DNA of 64,000 nt from Subdoligranulum variabile. GTDB taxonomy: Bacteria > Bacillota > Clostridia > Oscillospirales > Ruminococcaceae. Numbering within the stretch: position 1 is the stretch's first letter; each line of letters opens with the position of its first letter. Location of the stretch: the NCBI GenBank assembly GCA_003343905.1, contig QAKI01000024.1:4747-68746 (forward strand), in the 5' to 3' direction. The translations under genes were made by a program, and so were the position numbers. The notes under the pieces were generated by a model. That model was not told the DNA's origin. It ran no database searches and saw only the letters and a program-made list of their open reading frames with translations. Shown here in pieces: positions 16,912-25,083 of the stretch.

Positions 16912-18360
16912 ATGGAACGGCTGAATATTCTGTTGATTACGGCCGACCAGATGCGAGGCGACTGCATTGGTGCTTTGGGGCACCCGGATGTGGAGACCCC
17001 GAATCTGGATACGATGGTAAATCAGGGAGTTGCCTTTACCCGGTGTTACAGCGCTACGCCCACTTGCATCCCTGCCAGAGCCGCCCTTTTTACCGGCCAG
17101 AGCCAGGAGCATCACGGCCGCGTGGGGTATCAGGATGGGGTAGACTGGAACTATCCCATCACGTTGCCAGGCGAGTTTACCCGGGCAGGATACCATACGC
17201 ATTGTGCCGGTAAGATGCACGTCTGGCCGCCCCGCAGCCTGATGGGCTTTTGCAGTGTGGATCTGCACGATGGTTTTCTGCCGTATCGGTCCACCAATAC
17301 CCCGGCGGCTCGATGGATGGGGCGTATCGGCGACTATCTGCCGGATCTGCAAAGGGAACTCGGCCCCCAGGCGGGTATCAACGATTTGGGGATCGGCTGC
17401 AACAGTTGGGTCGCCCGTCCCTGGGATGGCCCGGAACGGCTGCATCCCACCAACTGGACTGTACAGAAGTCGGCGGATTTTCTGCGGCGAAGGGATACGA
17501 CCCGCCCCTTCTTTCTATGGACCAGTTTTGTGGCACCGCACCCGCCTTTCCTGCCGCCTGCCCCCTATTACGAGATGTACCGGGACCGGGACCTGCGCCC
17601 GCCCGTGATCGGGGCATGGGCGCAGCGGCCTGACCCGAGCCGCAATACGGCGGATGGGTTCACAGCGGCTTTGTCGGAACGGCAGATACGCCAAATGCAG
17701 GCCGGGTATTACGGTTCCATCACCCATCTCGATCATCAGATCGGCCGGTTGCTGCGGGAATTGAAGGACGAAGGCGTTTTGAACGATACCGTGATCCTTT
17801 TCACCTCGGATCACGGCGAGATGCTAGGCGACCACTATATGCTGCGCAAGTCCCAGGCATATCAGGGCAGTATCCATGTGCCGCTGGTGATCTATGATCC
17901 CGGCAGACACCTGGGATTGCCCGCAGGTTTGCGCTGCGAAGCGTTGGTGGAACTGCGGGATGTGATGCCCACGCTGCTGACGGCAGCCGGGTTGCCGATC
18001 CCCGAAACAGTGGACGGTATAGACCTGACCGCCTGTGCAGCGGGGGCCCCTGGGCGTAGTTGGCTGCACGGGGAACACACGGCTCAACAAGGGCCGGTGC
18101 ATTCGATGCAGTACATTTTGATGGAAGAATTCAAATATATATGGTATTCTGATACAGGAAGGGAGCAACTGTTCGATTTGGAACACGATCCCGGCGAATG
18201 CAGGGACTTGGCATCAGAACCTGCGTTCTGCAAACAAAAGCAAACGATGAAAGAGCAGCTCATTCAGGTGTTGCGGGGGCGGCCGGAAGGCTATTCCGAC
18301 GGCAAAGAGTTGAAAACGGGACGTCCCCCGCTGTGTGTGCTGCCGAAAAAAGCAATTTGA
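16912..18360 (+). CDS. Cytoplasmic type I sulfatase (Cys-type)
   Basis: 482 residues from ATG 16912, preceded by AGAAAGGAAGG; a GTG at 16879 would add 11 basic residues but no signal peptide. It is a formylglycine sulfatase: LLITADQMRGD with metal-site Asp12, the modification motif C52-I-P-A-R56, and LFTSDHGEMLGDH with Asp300/His301. Cys at the first position means it needs an anaerobic maturase; one is encoded at 26768. It hydrolyses a sulfate ester. Lack of a signal peptide places it inside the cell, so the sulfated sugar must first be imported, presumably by the ABC genes directly upstream. The sulfated position and sugar are not readable. Confidence 0.92.
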   Translation: MERLNILLITADQMRGDCIGALGHPDVETPNLDTMVNQGVAFTRCYSATPTCIPARAALFTGQSQEHHGRVGYQDGVDWNYPITLPGEFTRAGYHTHCAGKMHVWPPRSLMGFCSVDLHDGFLPYRSTNTPAARWMGRIGDYLPDLQRELGPQAGINDLGIGCNSWVARPWDGPERLHPTNWTVQKSADFLRRRDTTRPFFLWTSFVAPHPPFLPPAPYYEMYRDRDLRPPVIGAWAQRPDPSRNTADGFTAALSERQIRQMQAGYYGSITHLDHQIGRLLRELKDEGVLNDTVILFTSDHGEMLGDHYMLRKSQAYQGSIHVPLVIYDPGRHLGLPAGLRCEALVELRDVMPTLLTAAGLPIPETVDGIDLTACAAGAPGRSWLHGEHTAQQGPVHSMQYILMEEFKYIWYSDTGREQLFDLEHDPGECRDLASEPAFCKQKQTMKEQLIQVLRGRPEGYSDGKELKTGRPPLCVLPKKAI

Positions 18361-18377
18361 ACTTTGGGAGATGTATT

Positions 18378-19229
18378 ATGCTGACCACAAATCTGGAAAC
18401 GATGCAGAAAGCGGCCCGCGGCGGCTACGCCATCCCGGCCATCAATACCCAGGGCGGCAACTATGATATCATCCGCGCCTGCTGCAAGGCCGCGCAGGAG
18501 ATGCGCAGCCCCATGATCCTGGCGCACTATGTCAGCACCGGCGCCTACTCCGGCCATGACTGGTTCGTCGAGACCGCCAAATGGTGCGCCAACAAGGTGG
18601 ACGTGCCGGTGTCCATCCATCTGGACCACGGCGCGGACTTCGCCATCTGCATGGAGGCGCTCAAACTGGGCTTCACCAGCGTGATGATCGACGGTTCCAC
18701 CCACCCGGCGGCCGAGAACGCCGCCATGACCAATGAGGTCATCAAGGTGGCGCACTGCTTCGGCGTGCCGGTGGAAGCCGAGATCGGCGAACTGCAGCGG
18801 CTGGACAACGGCGTGGTGCAGGAGAACAAGAACATCGCGGACCCCGAAATGGTGCGGGAGTTCCTCTCCCTCTGCCAGCCAGACACGCTGGCCATCGGCA
18901 TCGGCAACGCCCACGGCTACTACAAGGGCAAGCCCGACATCCATCTGGACGTGCTGGAAAACGTGCGCAAATTCACCGACATCCCGCTGGTGCTGCACGG
19001 CTGCACCGGCATGGACGAGCAGGTGGTCAAGGACGCCATCCGCCTGGGCGTGGCGAAGATCAACTTCGGCACCGAGATCCGCTACAAATACGTCCAGCAC
19101 TACCAGGAAGCGCTGGAAAAACTGGACCACCAGGGCCACAGCTGGAAGCTGAGCCAGTACGCCAGCGACGCCCTGGCCGAGGACGTGAAAAAGATCATCG
19201 AACTGTCCGGCTCGGCGGGCAAGGCGTAA
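18378..19229 (+). CDS. Class II ketose-bisphosphate aldolase (FbaA/GatY/KbaY family)
   Basis: 283 residues from ATG 18378, preceded by GGGAG at 18366-18370. Class II zinc aldolase signatures are complete: SIHLDHGAD (catalytic Asp83, zinc His84), VPVEAEIGEL, GIGNAHGYYKGKP and PLVLHGCTGMDEQ with zinc His residues. It cleaves fructose- or tagatose-1,6-bisphosphate to dihydroxyacetone phosphate and glyceraldehyde-3-phosphate. Its size and its place between a sulfatase and a SIS-domain gene fit a pathway-specific GatY/AgaY-like tagatose-bisphosphate aldolase, but fructose-bisphosphate cannot be excluded. It lies 17 bp after the sulfatase and 3 bp before the exporter gene. Confidence 0.92.
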   Translation: MLTTNLETMQKAARGGYAIPAINTQGGNYDIIRACCKAAQEMRSPMILAHYVSTGAYSGHDWFVETAKWCANKVDVPVSIHLDHGADFAICMEALKLGFTSVMIDGSTHPAAENAAMTNEVIKVAHCFGVPVEAEIGELQRLDNGVVQENKNIADPEMVREFLSLCQPDTLAIGIGNAHGYYKGKPDIHLDVLENVRKFTDIPLVLHGCTGMDEQVVKDAIRLGVAKINFGTEIRYKYVQHYQEALEKLDHQGHSWKLSQYASDALAEDVKKIIELSGSAGKA

Positions 19230-19232
19230 GGC

Positions 19233-19952
19233 ATGGCGGCGCTGTACATCCTGCTGGCGGCCTTTGCGGGCAGCCTGATCCAGTCGGCCAGCGGGTTCGG
19301 CTACGCCATTGTGCTTATGTCGGTGCTGCCGCTGGTGATCCCGTTCCAGTCCGCCGCCATTCTGGAAGTCATGACCTCTTTCTTTATGGTGGGGGCCATC
19401 GCGCTCAAATACCGCCGCTTCATCCGCTGGCGGTTGCTGGTCTGGCCGCTCATCGCCAACGCCGTTTTCAGCCTGACCGGTGTGTGGTTCCAGTCCGGCA
19501 GCGCCGAGGGGCTGCTGCGCCGTATTCTGGGCGTCACGCTGGTGCTGCTCAGCGCCTACTTCCTCTTTTTCAGCAGCCGCCTGACCCTGAAAGGCAACGC
19601 CCTGAACGGCTTTATCGCCGGTTCCATCAGCGGCGTGTGCGGCGGGCTTATGAGCATCGGCGGCCCGCCCATGGTGGCCTACTATCTGGCCGCCACCCGC
19701 AGCAAGGAGGAATACAACGCCACCCTGCAAGCCTATTTCGTCCTTTCCACCGCCTACATCTTCCTGACCCATGTGTTCATGGGCCATGTGACGGGGCAGA
19801 TTCTGGGCTGGGGCGTCTGGGCGCTGCTGGGGCTGGCGGCGGGGACCTTCTGCGGGCTGAAACTGTTCGACCGCCTGAGCGCGGCCGGGCTGAAAAAACT
19901 TGTCTGCGGCTTTATGGCCGTGGTGGGCATCTACCTGACCGTTACCGGTTGA
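19233..19952 (+). CDS. TauE/SafE family membrane exporter
   Basis: 239 residues with about seven to eight hydrophobic helices and the internal repeat of the family: the first half has SASGFGYAIVLMSVLPLV and the second GSISGVCGGLMSIGGPPMVA. TauE/SafE proteins are proposed exporters of sulfite, sulfoacetate or related sulfur anions. Here it is translated 3 bp after the aldolase and is in one operon with a cytoplasmic sulfatase, so it may expel the sulfate (or another anion) released inside the cell. That role is inference from context. The ribosome site is weak, suggesting coupling to aldolase translation. Confidence 0.85.
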   Translation: MAALYILLAAFAGSLIQSASGFGYAIVLMSVLPLVIPFQSAAILEVMTSFFMVGAIALKYRRFIRWRLLVWPLIANAVFSLTGVWFQSGSAEGLLRRILGVTLVLLSAYFLFFSSRLTLKGNALNGFIAGSISGVCGGLMSIGGPPMVAYYLAATRSKEEYNATLQAYFVLSTAYIFLTHVFMGHVTGQILGWGVWALLGLAAGTFCGLKLFDRLSAAGLKKLVCGFMAVVGIYLTVTG

Positions 19953-19975
19953 TCCGAATACAGGAGGTTTTTATC

Positions 19976-21022
19976 ATGAAAGAAAACAGCTCGATCACCT
20001 ACCGCGAAATGTACGGGCAGCCCGCATCCTTCCAGGCGATCCTGGACACCCTGCCCCAGATCGAAACCACGCTGGACGAAGTGTTCACCCAGCCCTACGA
20101 CCAGTTGATCTTCACCGGCTGCGGTACTTCGCTCTATCTGGCGCAGACCGCCGCCTACCTGTGGCAGGCGTCCAACGCCACCCCGGCCAGCGCCGTGCCC
20201 TGCAGCGAACTGCTCTTTTTCCCGGAAAATTACATCAAGGGCAAGCGCACGCTGGTGCTGCCCATCACCCGCAAAAGTTACACCACCGAGGTGCGCATGG
20301 CCATCGACAAGGTACACACGCTGCCCGGCGTGACCAGCCTGGCCATCACCTGCGACCCCGACAGCAGCCAGTACAACGAGCATTTCATCCTGGCCCCCAA
20401 CACCCCGGAGGACAGCGTCATCATGACCCGCAGCTTTACTTCGATGGTGTTCCTGGCGCAGATCCTGGCCTTTTACGCGGCGGGCCGCACCGCCGAGATC
20501 GACGCCATGCAGAACTATGCCGCCGAAGCCCAAAAGCAGCTGGAAGCCGCCGACGCCCTGGCGAAGCAGATCATTGCCGAAAACCCCGGCCTGAACCTGT
20601 TCATCACGCTGGGGCAGGGTGCGTACTACGGCGTGGGCAACGAGTGCATGAACAAGATGAAGGAGATGGGCATTGCCAACAGCGAGGCCTACTACAGCAT
20701 GGAATACCGCCACGGGCCCATGAGCCTGGTGGACGAACACACGCTGCTGGTGCTGCTCTCCAACGAACATACCGCGGAGACCGACGCCGCCCTGATGCGC
20801 CAGATGAAGGGCTTCGGCGGCGTGACGGCGGCCGTCGGCCCCCACGTGGACCAGATGGCGGACATCGACTACGCCCTCAAGACCGGCAACGGCTACAGCG
20901 AATTGCAGGCCGCTGCGCTGATGGGGTTCATCGGCCAGTTTTTGGGCTACCACATTTCGCGGTCGAAGAACATCGACGCGGATTCCCCGCGCCATCTGAC
21001 CCAGGCCATCGTCTTAAAGTAA
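19976..21022 (+). CDS. SIS-domain sugar-phosphate isomerase/deaminase (AgaS/NagB-II-like)
   Basis: 348 residues from ATG 19976 with CAGGAGG before it. Two SIS domains: the first has LIFTGCGTSLYLAQTAAY (GCGTS at 48-52), the second NLFITLGQGAYYGVGNE and SEAYYSMEYRHGP; the C-terminus NIDADSPRHLTQAIVLK is typical of GlmS-like SIS proteins lacking the glutaminase domain. Relatives include AgaS (GalN-6-P deaminase giving tagatose-6-P), NagB-II (GlcN-6-P deaminase) and FrlB. With NagA, phosphofructokinase and a class II aldolase in the same regulon, a deaminase acting on the NagA product is the best guess. It is the last gene before a strong terminator. Confidence 0.88.
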   Translation: MKENSSITYREMYGQPASFQAILDTLPQIETTLDEVFTQPYDQLIFTGCGTSLYLAQTAAYLWQASNATPASAVPCSELLFFPENYIKGKRTLVLPITRKSYTTEVRMAIDKVHTLPGVTSLAITCDPDSSQYNEHFILAPNTPEDSVIMTRSFTSMVFLAQILAFYAAGRTAEIDAMQNYAAEAQKQLEAADALAKQIIAENPGLNLFITLGQGAYYGVGNECMNKMKEMGIANSEAYYSMEYRHGPMSLVDEHTLLVLLSNEHTAETDAALMRQMKGFGGVTAAVGPHVDQMADIDYALKTGNGYSELQAAALMGFIGQFLGYHISRSKNIDADSPRHLTQAIVLK

Positions 21023-21053
21023 AAACGGCGATTCCTCCCGCCGCATACAGCAG

Positions 21054-21095
21054 CCGCCGTGCCTGCCCCGACAGGGGCAGGCACGGCGGTTTTTC
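21054..21095 (+). terminator. Terminator of the sulfatase/ABC operon
   Basis: A 16-bp perfect stem (CCGCCGTGCCTGCCCC pairs with GGGGCAGGCACGGCGG), 4-base loop, then TTTTTC. Confidence 0.92.
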
Positions 21096-21128
21096 ATGAA
21101 AAGCAGGGCGGGGCACGCCCCGAATTTT

Positions 21129-21545
21129 AGATGATAGATAAAAGATAATAGATAATAAATAAGGTGGACCGCGGGCCTGCGGCCCGCTCAAACGCGGCGG
21201 GGTCAAGACCCCGCCGGGAAGCGCACCGGCAGGTACGGCGCAACCGGGCAACGGAACCCCTCAGGTTGCGCCTATGGCGCAGCCAGCTCCCCTAAGAGGG
21301 GAGCCTTTGACGGGTTGCAGAGGAAAAAGCCTCCCCTTTCAGGGGAGGTGTCTGCCGCAGGCAGACGGAAGGGTTTGGAACATTCCCTCAACCTGGAACC
21401 TTACGGGCAAGGGAAACACGGCGGGGTCAAGACCCCGCCCTACGGACCGCTGCAAACGGGGCGGCTTTGCGCCAAATGTCCCGCAGGATGCGGGGCCCGC
21501 GCGGGAAGTGGCGGCCCGCCCGTTAAAAAGTTCCTTAGACGCAGA
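21129..21545. repeat. Composite intergenic repeat (copy A, inverted relative to 37041-37324)
   Basis: The 575-bp gap 21023-21597 has no gene beyond the terminator. It holds a 33-bp AT-rich block (21129-21161), the palindrome GGCGGGGTCAAGACCCCGCC twice (21196-21215 and 21420-21439), and short hairpins built on AGCTCCCC/GGGGAGC and CCTCCCCTTTCAGGGGAGG, followed by TGTCTGCCGCAGGCAGACGG. All of these recur, inverted, at 37041-37324. They look like dispersed palindromic repeats of this genome; small open frames across them are not credible genes. A TATACT hexamer at 21560-21565 near the end may serve the XRE gene. Confidence 0.8.
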
Positions 21546-21597
21546 GCGGAAAATATGCTATACTGGAACAAAGACCCCAAGGGAAGGCGGTGAGCGG

Positions 21598-21819
21598 ATG
21601 GCGGGGAAAAGCAAATACACGTTTGAAAGCAAGATCCATATCTACCGGGCGACCCGGCGGATGACGCAGCAGGAACTGGCGGATCTGGTCGGCGTATCCC
21701 GCCAGACCATCATGCAGCTTGAACGAAACCGCTACAACCCCTCCATGCTGCTGGCATACAGCATTGCGCGGGTGTTTGATGTCACGATCGAAGATCTGTT
21801 TGCTTTTAAGGAGACATAG
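21598..21819 (+). CDS. XRE family small transcriptional regulator
   Basis: 73 residues from ATG 21598 (GGGAAGGCGGTGAGCGG before it); the longer frame runs through repeat DNA. It is nearly only a Cro/CI-type helix-turn-helix: RMTQQELADLVGVSRQTIMQ then LERNRYNPSMLLAYSIARVF and DVTIEDLFAF. This short form is typical of YozG-like regulators encoded next to a small membrane protein, as here (3-bp gap). It probably binds its own promoter. The target and signal are unknown. Confidence 0.88.
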   Translation: MAGKSKYTFESKIHIYRATRRMTQQELADLVGVSRQTIMQLERNRYNPSMLLAYSIARVFDVTIEDLFAFKET

Positions 21820-21822
21820 AAA

Positions 21823-22170
21823 ATGGAGGCTTTGTTCTACGCCTTTCTGTCGGACCGGCAGGTGACCCTTGTGAATATGGTCGTCGGCGTGCTGCTGTTT
21901 ATCGTCCTTCTGTTCCTGTTCTTCCGCAGGGACAGCCGGGATGAACGCGGCAGAAAGATCATCGGCAAGGCAAGCATCGCGGCGCTGGTCTGCTTTGCCA
22001 TCTGCGCCACGGTGTTCAGCCATTATATGCAGTATATCGCCGTACAGCAGTCGTCCGGCGGCGCCCTTGTGCTGGACGCCATGCTGGCCGTGAACGCGGT
22101 CCAACTGATCTTCAACATAACGGTCGTGGTCGAGATAGCGGGCATCCTGATTTTAAGCCGCCGGGAATGA
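21823..22170 (+). CDS. Small membrane protein paired with XRE regulator (DUF2178-like)
   Basis: 115 residues with three or four hydrophobic helices (LVNMVVGVLLFIVLLFLFF; ASIAALVCFAICATVFSHYM; IFNITVVVEIAGILIL) and a basic loop RRDSRDERGRKIIGK. The XRE plus three-to-four-helix protein pair is widespread in Firmicutes; the loop RDERxxxI is like DUF2178 proteins. Function is unknown. It starts 3 bp after the regulator stop and is followed by a terminator, so the pair is one unit. Confidence 0.75.
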   Translation: MEALFYAFLSDRQVTLVNMVVGVLLFIVLLFLFFRRDSRDERGRKIIGKASIAALVCFAICATVFSHYMQYIAVQQSSGGALVLDAMLAVNAVQLIFNITVVVEIAGILILSRRE

Positions 22171-22191
22171 CCCGCCGCCTGACCATGCAAA

Positions 22192-22220
22192 AGCAGCCGT
22201 CCCGGACGGCTGTTTATTTT
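22192..22220 (+). terminator. Terminator after the XRE/membrane pair
   Basis: CAGCCGTC, loop CCG, GACGGCTG, then TTTATTTTT. Confidence 0.8.
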
Positions 22221-22240
22221 TACCGAAATGCAAGAAATAG

Positions 22241-22269
22241 TTGACATATAGAAAGAAATATTATATCCT
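22241..22269 (+). promoter_or_regulatory. Promoter of the DUF3267 gene
   Basis: TTGACA (22241-22246), 17-bp spacer, TATCCT (22264-22269), 39 bp before the start. Confidence 0.6.
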
Positions 22270-22308
22270 TTGGATAGAAAGCAAACACATGAAACAGGAG
22301 GTGTCAGG

Positions 22309-22914
22309 ATGAAAACAGGAAAAGAAACGGCGGATTTTGACCGGCTGCGGGCCGCCTTGAAGGCAAGGGGCTTCAGGGAAAAAGACGGCACGATCCCGGC
22401 TGGCAGGGCGACGGTTTTGGGGCTGCTCTGCGCGCTTCCGTTCGTTCTGGCGCTGGGCCTGCTGTACCGCTTTGCGCTGCGGGAAAGGGCGCATCTGGCC
22501 GAGGCCGGCGGGCTTTCGTTTTATCTTATATTCATCGCCATTCTTGCGGCTTCGGTCGTGGTGCATGAACTGCTGCATGGCATCGGCTGGGCGGTCGCAA
22601 GCGGCAAAGGCTGGCAGGCGGTCCGCTTTCATGCCGGCGCCATGATGCCAAGCTGCGCCTGCAAGGCGGCGCTGCAAAAGAACGCCTATCTGGCGGGCGT
22701 CCTGGCGCCTTTTGCGGTGCTGGGGGTGGCCAGCATACTGTTCGTTCTGGCGTACCCCGGCACCGTGTCGCTGCTGACCCTGCTGGTGAATTTTACCGCC
22801 GCGGGCGCCGACCTGCTTATCGCCCTTCATGTGCTGCGGGAGGGCGACTGCCTGATCGCCGACCACCCGACGCAGGCCGGTTACATCGCGTTTTACAGGC
22901 CATGTGAGCGGTAA
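22309..22914 (+). CDS. DUF3267 putative membrane zinc protease
   Basis: 201 residues from ATG 22309, preceded by ACAGGAGGTGTCAGG. Four or so hydrophobic helices are seen; the second or third carries VVVHELLHGIGW, an HExxH motif (His86, Glu87, His90) embedded in a membrane segment as in site-2-protease-like zincins. DUF3267 proteins share this layout but have no proven substrate. It is a single-gene unit between its own promoter and a hairpin at 22940. Nothing nearby points to a substrate. Confidence 0.75.
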   Translation: MKTGKETADFDRLRAALKARGFREKDGTIPAGRATVLGLLCALPFVLALGLLYRFALRERAHLAEAGGLSFYLIFIAILAASVVVHELLHGIGWAVASGKGWQAVRFHAGAMMPSCACKAALQKNAYLAGVLAPFAVLGVASILFVLAYPGTVSLLTLLVNFTAAGADLLIALHVLREGDCLIADHPTQAGYIAFYRPCER

Positions 22915-22938
22915 GCGGCAAAGCCCAAAACAAAAAAG

Positions 22939-22963
22939 AGGGCCGCCGGTGCGGCCCCCTTTT
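22939..22963. terminator. Terminator between convergent DUF3267 and MalY genes
   Basis: AAAAAAGA then GGGCCGC, loop CGGT, GCGGCCC, CCTTTT; it has an A-run before and a T-run after, so it can work both ways. Confidence 0.75.
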
Positions 22964-22986
22964 GGGTGCAGTGGTTTGGGTATCCG

Positions 22987-24156
22987 TTACGCCTGCGCGG
23001 CGAAGGCTTCGACCCCGCGCTTGAGCCGTTCCAGCCCGTCCTGCAGGCGGGCGCGGGGGCAGGCCAGGTTCATGCGCAGGAAAGCCCCGCCGTTGCCCCG
23101 GTACACCCCGCCCGCCGAAAGCCGCAGGCCGGTGGCCCTGCGCAAAAAGGCGGCCAGGGCGGCGGCGTCATCGGTCAGGGCGCTGCAGTCCAGCCACAGC
23201 AGGTAGGTCCCGTGGGACACCACCGCCCGCAGCACGGGCAGTTCCCGGCCGATAAATTCCCGCGCGGCCGCCTTGTTTTCGGCCAGGTAGGCGCGCAGGG
23301 CGTCCAGCCAGGGGCCGCCTTTGGTGAAGGCGGCCACGGCGGCTTCGGCGGCAAAGCAGTTGGGCTCGGCCACTTCGTCGGTGTTCAGCGCGCGCCAGAC
23401 CTTGTGGCGCAGTGCCGGGTCGGGCACCGACACCGCCGAAGTCTGCAACCCCGCCAGGTTGAACGCCTTGGTAGGGGCCAGGCAGGTGACGCTGTTGGCC
23501 CGGCATTCCTCCGACGCGGCGGCAAAGGGGGTGTAGGCCCAGCCGGGGTCGGTCAGGTCGCAGTGGATCTCGTCCGAGAGGACCACCACATGGTGTCGGG
23601 CGGCCAGCGCGCCGATGCGCGCCAGCGTTTCCTTGTCCCAGATCTGGCCCGTGGGGTTGTGGGGGTTGCACAGGATCATCAGCGTGGTCTGGGGATCGGC
23701 CAGCTTGGCGTCCAGGTCCGCCCAGTCGATGGCGTAGGCCCCGTCGGCATAAGTCAGCGGGCATTCCAGCACCAGGCGGCCGTTGTTCTCGATGGAATGG
23801 TAAAAAATATCGTACACCGGGGTCAGGACCAGCACCTTCTCGGCCGGGGTGGTCAGCTTGCGCACCACGCTGGAGATGGTGGGGATCACGCCGGTGGAAA
23901 AGATCAGCCAGTCCCGCTGCATGGCAAAACCGTGGCGGGTGCGCCACCAGCCCGTGATGGCGTCGTACCATTCGTCGGGCAGGTCGGTGTAGCCGTACAC
24001 CGGGTGGGCGGCCCGCTGCTGCACGGCGGCGGCGATCTCCGGCGCGGTGGCAAAGTCCATATCGGCGATCCACATGGGTAGTTCGCCGTCGGGGGCGTCC
24101 CACTTGGTGCTGTGGGTGCCCCGGCGGTCGATCAGCCGGTCGAAATCATAGGTCAT
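22987..24156 (-). CDS. MalY/PatB family PLP-dependent C-S lyase (cystathionine beta-lyase type)
   Basis: 389 residues from ATG 24156 after AAAGGAGCCCCC. It is a fold-type I aminotransferase of the MalY/PatB group: DRRGTHSTKWD near the start, MWIADMDFATAPEI, VYGYTDLPDEWYDAI, ILCNPHNPTGQIW, VVLSDEIHCDL and the Schiff-base Lys230 in APTKAFNLAG. Such enzymes cleave C-S bonds of cystathionine or cysteine, giving pyruvate, ammonia and a thiol. It is last in an operon with an amino-acid ABC transporter, which supports a role in handling imported cystine or related sulfur amino acids. Confidence 0.92.
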   Translation of the reverse strand: MTYDFDRLIDRRGTHSTKWDAPDGELPMWIADMDFATAPEIAAAVQQRAAHPVYGYTDLPDEWYDAITGWWRTRHGFAMQRDWLIFSTGVIPTISSVVRKLTTPAEKVLVLTPVYDIFYHSIENNGRLVLECPLTYADGAYAIDWADLDAKLADPQTTLMILCNPHNPTGQIWDKETLARIGALAARHHVVVLSDEIHCDLTDPGWAYTPFAAASEECRANSVTCLAPTKAFNLAGLQTSAVSVPDPALRHKVWRALNTDEVAEPNCFAAEAAVAAFTKGGPWLDALRAYLAENKAAAREFIGRELPVLRAVVSHGTYLLWLDCSALTDDAAALAAFLRRATGLRLSAGGVYRGNGGAFLRMNLACPRARLQDGLERLKRGVEAFAAQA

Positions 24157-24182
24157 GGCAGGGGGCTCCTTTCCGGGCGCGG

Positions 24183-25037
24183 TCATTCGCTGGTCACGTC
24201 GGCGCCGAAATACTGCTCCGACAGGGCGGCCAGTTCGCCGGACTCGCGCATTTCGTCCAGCGCCTCGTTGATGGCGGCCACCAGCCGCTCGTTGCCCTTG
24301 GGCACCGGGATGCTGGAGGACGTGGTGGTGTCGGTCTCGGCCACGATCTTGACCGCGGCGTCGGGGTGCTTGTTCAGGTAGTCGTAGAAGGCGGTCTCGG
24401 CGTTGAGCATGCAGTCCGCCCGGCCGCTCAGGATCAGTTCGATGCCCTGGGCCACGGCGTCCACGCTGACCAGTTCGGCGCCGTAGGCTTCGGCCTGCTG
24501 GCCCCAACTGCTGGTCATGTTCTGGGCCGCCCGCTTGCCCGCCAGGTCGTCAAAGCCGGTGATGTCGGTGTTGTCGGCGCCCACCAGCAGTGCGCCGTGG
24601 ACGTAGGTGTACGGCTCCGAGAAGTCGTATTTCTGGCGGCGCTCGTCAGAGGCTTCGACCTCGTTCACCACCAGGTCGATACGGCCGGAATCCATGCTGG
24701 CGAACAGGGAATCCCACTCCGCTTCCACGAACTGGATGTCCACGCCCAGGTGCTTGGCCACGCCGCGGGCCACGTCCACGTCAAAGCCCACGAGCTCGCC
24801 GTCCTCGTTGTGGTAGCTGTTGGGGGAGTAGGTGCCCTCGGTGCCCACGATCATCACGCCCGCCTGCTGGATCTTGTCCAGCAGGTCGCCGTCCCCGGCG
24901 GTTTCGGCCGTGGCGGCGCTCCCGGCGGCGTCGGGGGCAGAGGAAGCGGCGGAACCGGCGCTGCCGCCGGTGCAGCCTGCCAGCAGAGTGCCGGCCATCG
25001 CCAGCGCCAGGGCGGCGGTCAGAGTTTTCTTCTTCAT
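24183..25037 (-). CDS. Amino-acid ABC transporter substrate-binding lipoprotein (probably cystine)
   Basis: 284 residues. Lipoprotein signal MKKKTLTAALALAMAGTLLA with lipidated Cys22, then an Ala/Ser/Gly linker. The mature part is a family 3 solute-binding protein: GVMIVGTEGTYSPNSYHNED, LVGFDVDVARGVAKHLGVDI, DLVVNEVEASDERRQKYDFS and the late segment MRESGELAALSEQYFGADVT. Similar layout to TcyA/FliY-type cystine binders. The gene lies after the ATPase and before the MalY-type lyase on the minus strand, so a sulfur amino acid is the likely cargo; this is inferred from the neighbour, not from ligand residues. Confidence 0.9.
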   Translation of the reverse strand: MKKKTLTAALALAMAGTLLAGCTGGSAGSAASSAPDAAGSAATAETAGDGDLLDKIQQAGVMIVGTEGTYSPNSYHNEDGELVGFDVDVARGVAKHLGVDIQFVEAEWDSLFASMDSGRIDLVVNEVEASDERRQKYDFSEPYTYVHGALLVGADNTDITGFDDLAGKRAAQNMTSSWGQQAEAYGAELVSVDAVAQGIELILSGRADCMLNAETAFYDYLNKHPDAAVKIVAETDTTTSSSIPVPKGNERLVAAINEALDEMRESGELAALSEQYFGADVTSE

Positions 25038-25083
25038 GGTAGGTCCTCCTTGAAAAATTCGGGATGTGTGCGGCCGGGGGGCG

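Noticed and set aside
21274..21597. N-terminal extension of the XRE gene and a 92-codon ORF in the same gap
   Set aside because: Both read through palindromic repeats and a promoter-like region; the 73-residue form has its own ribosome site and normal length.
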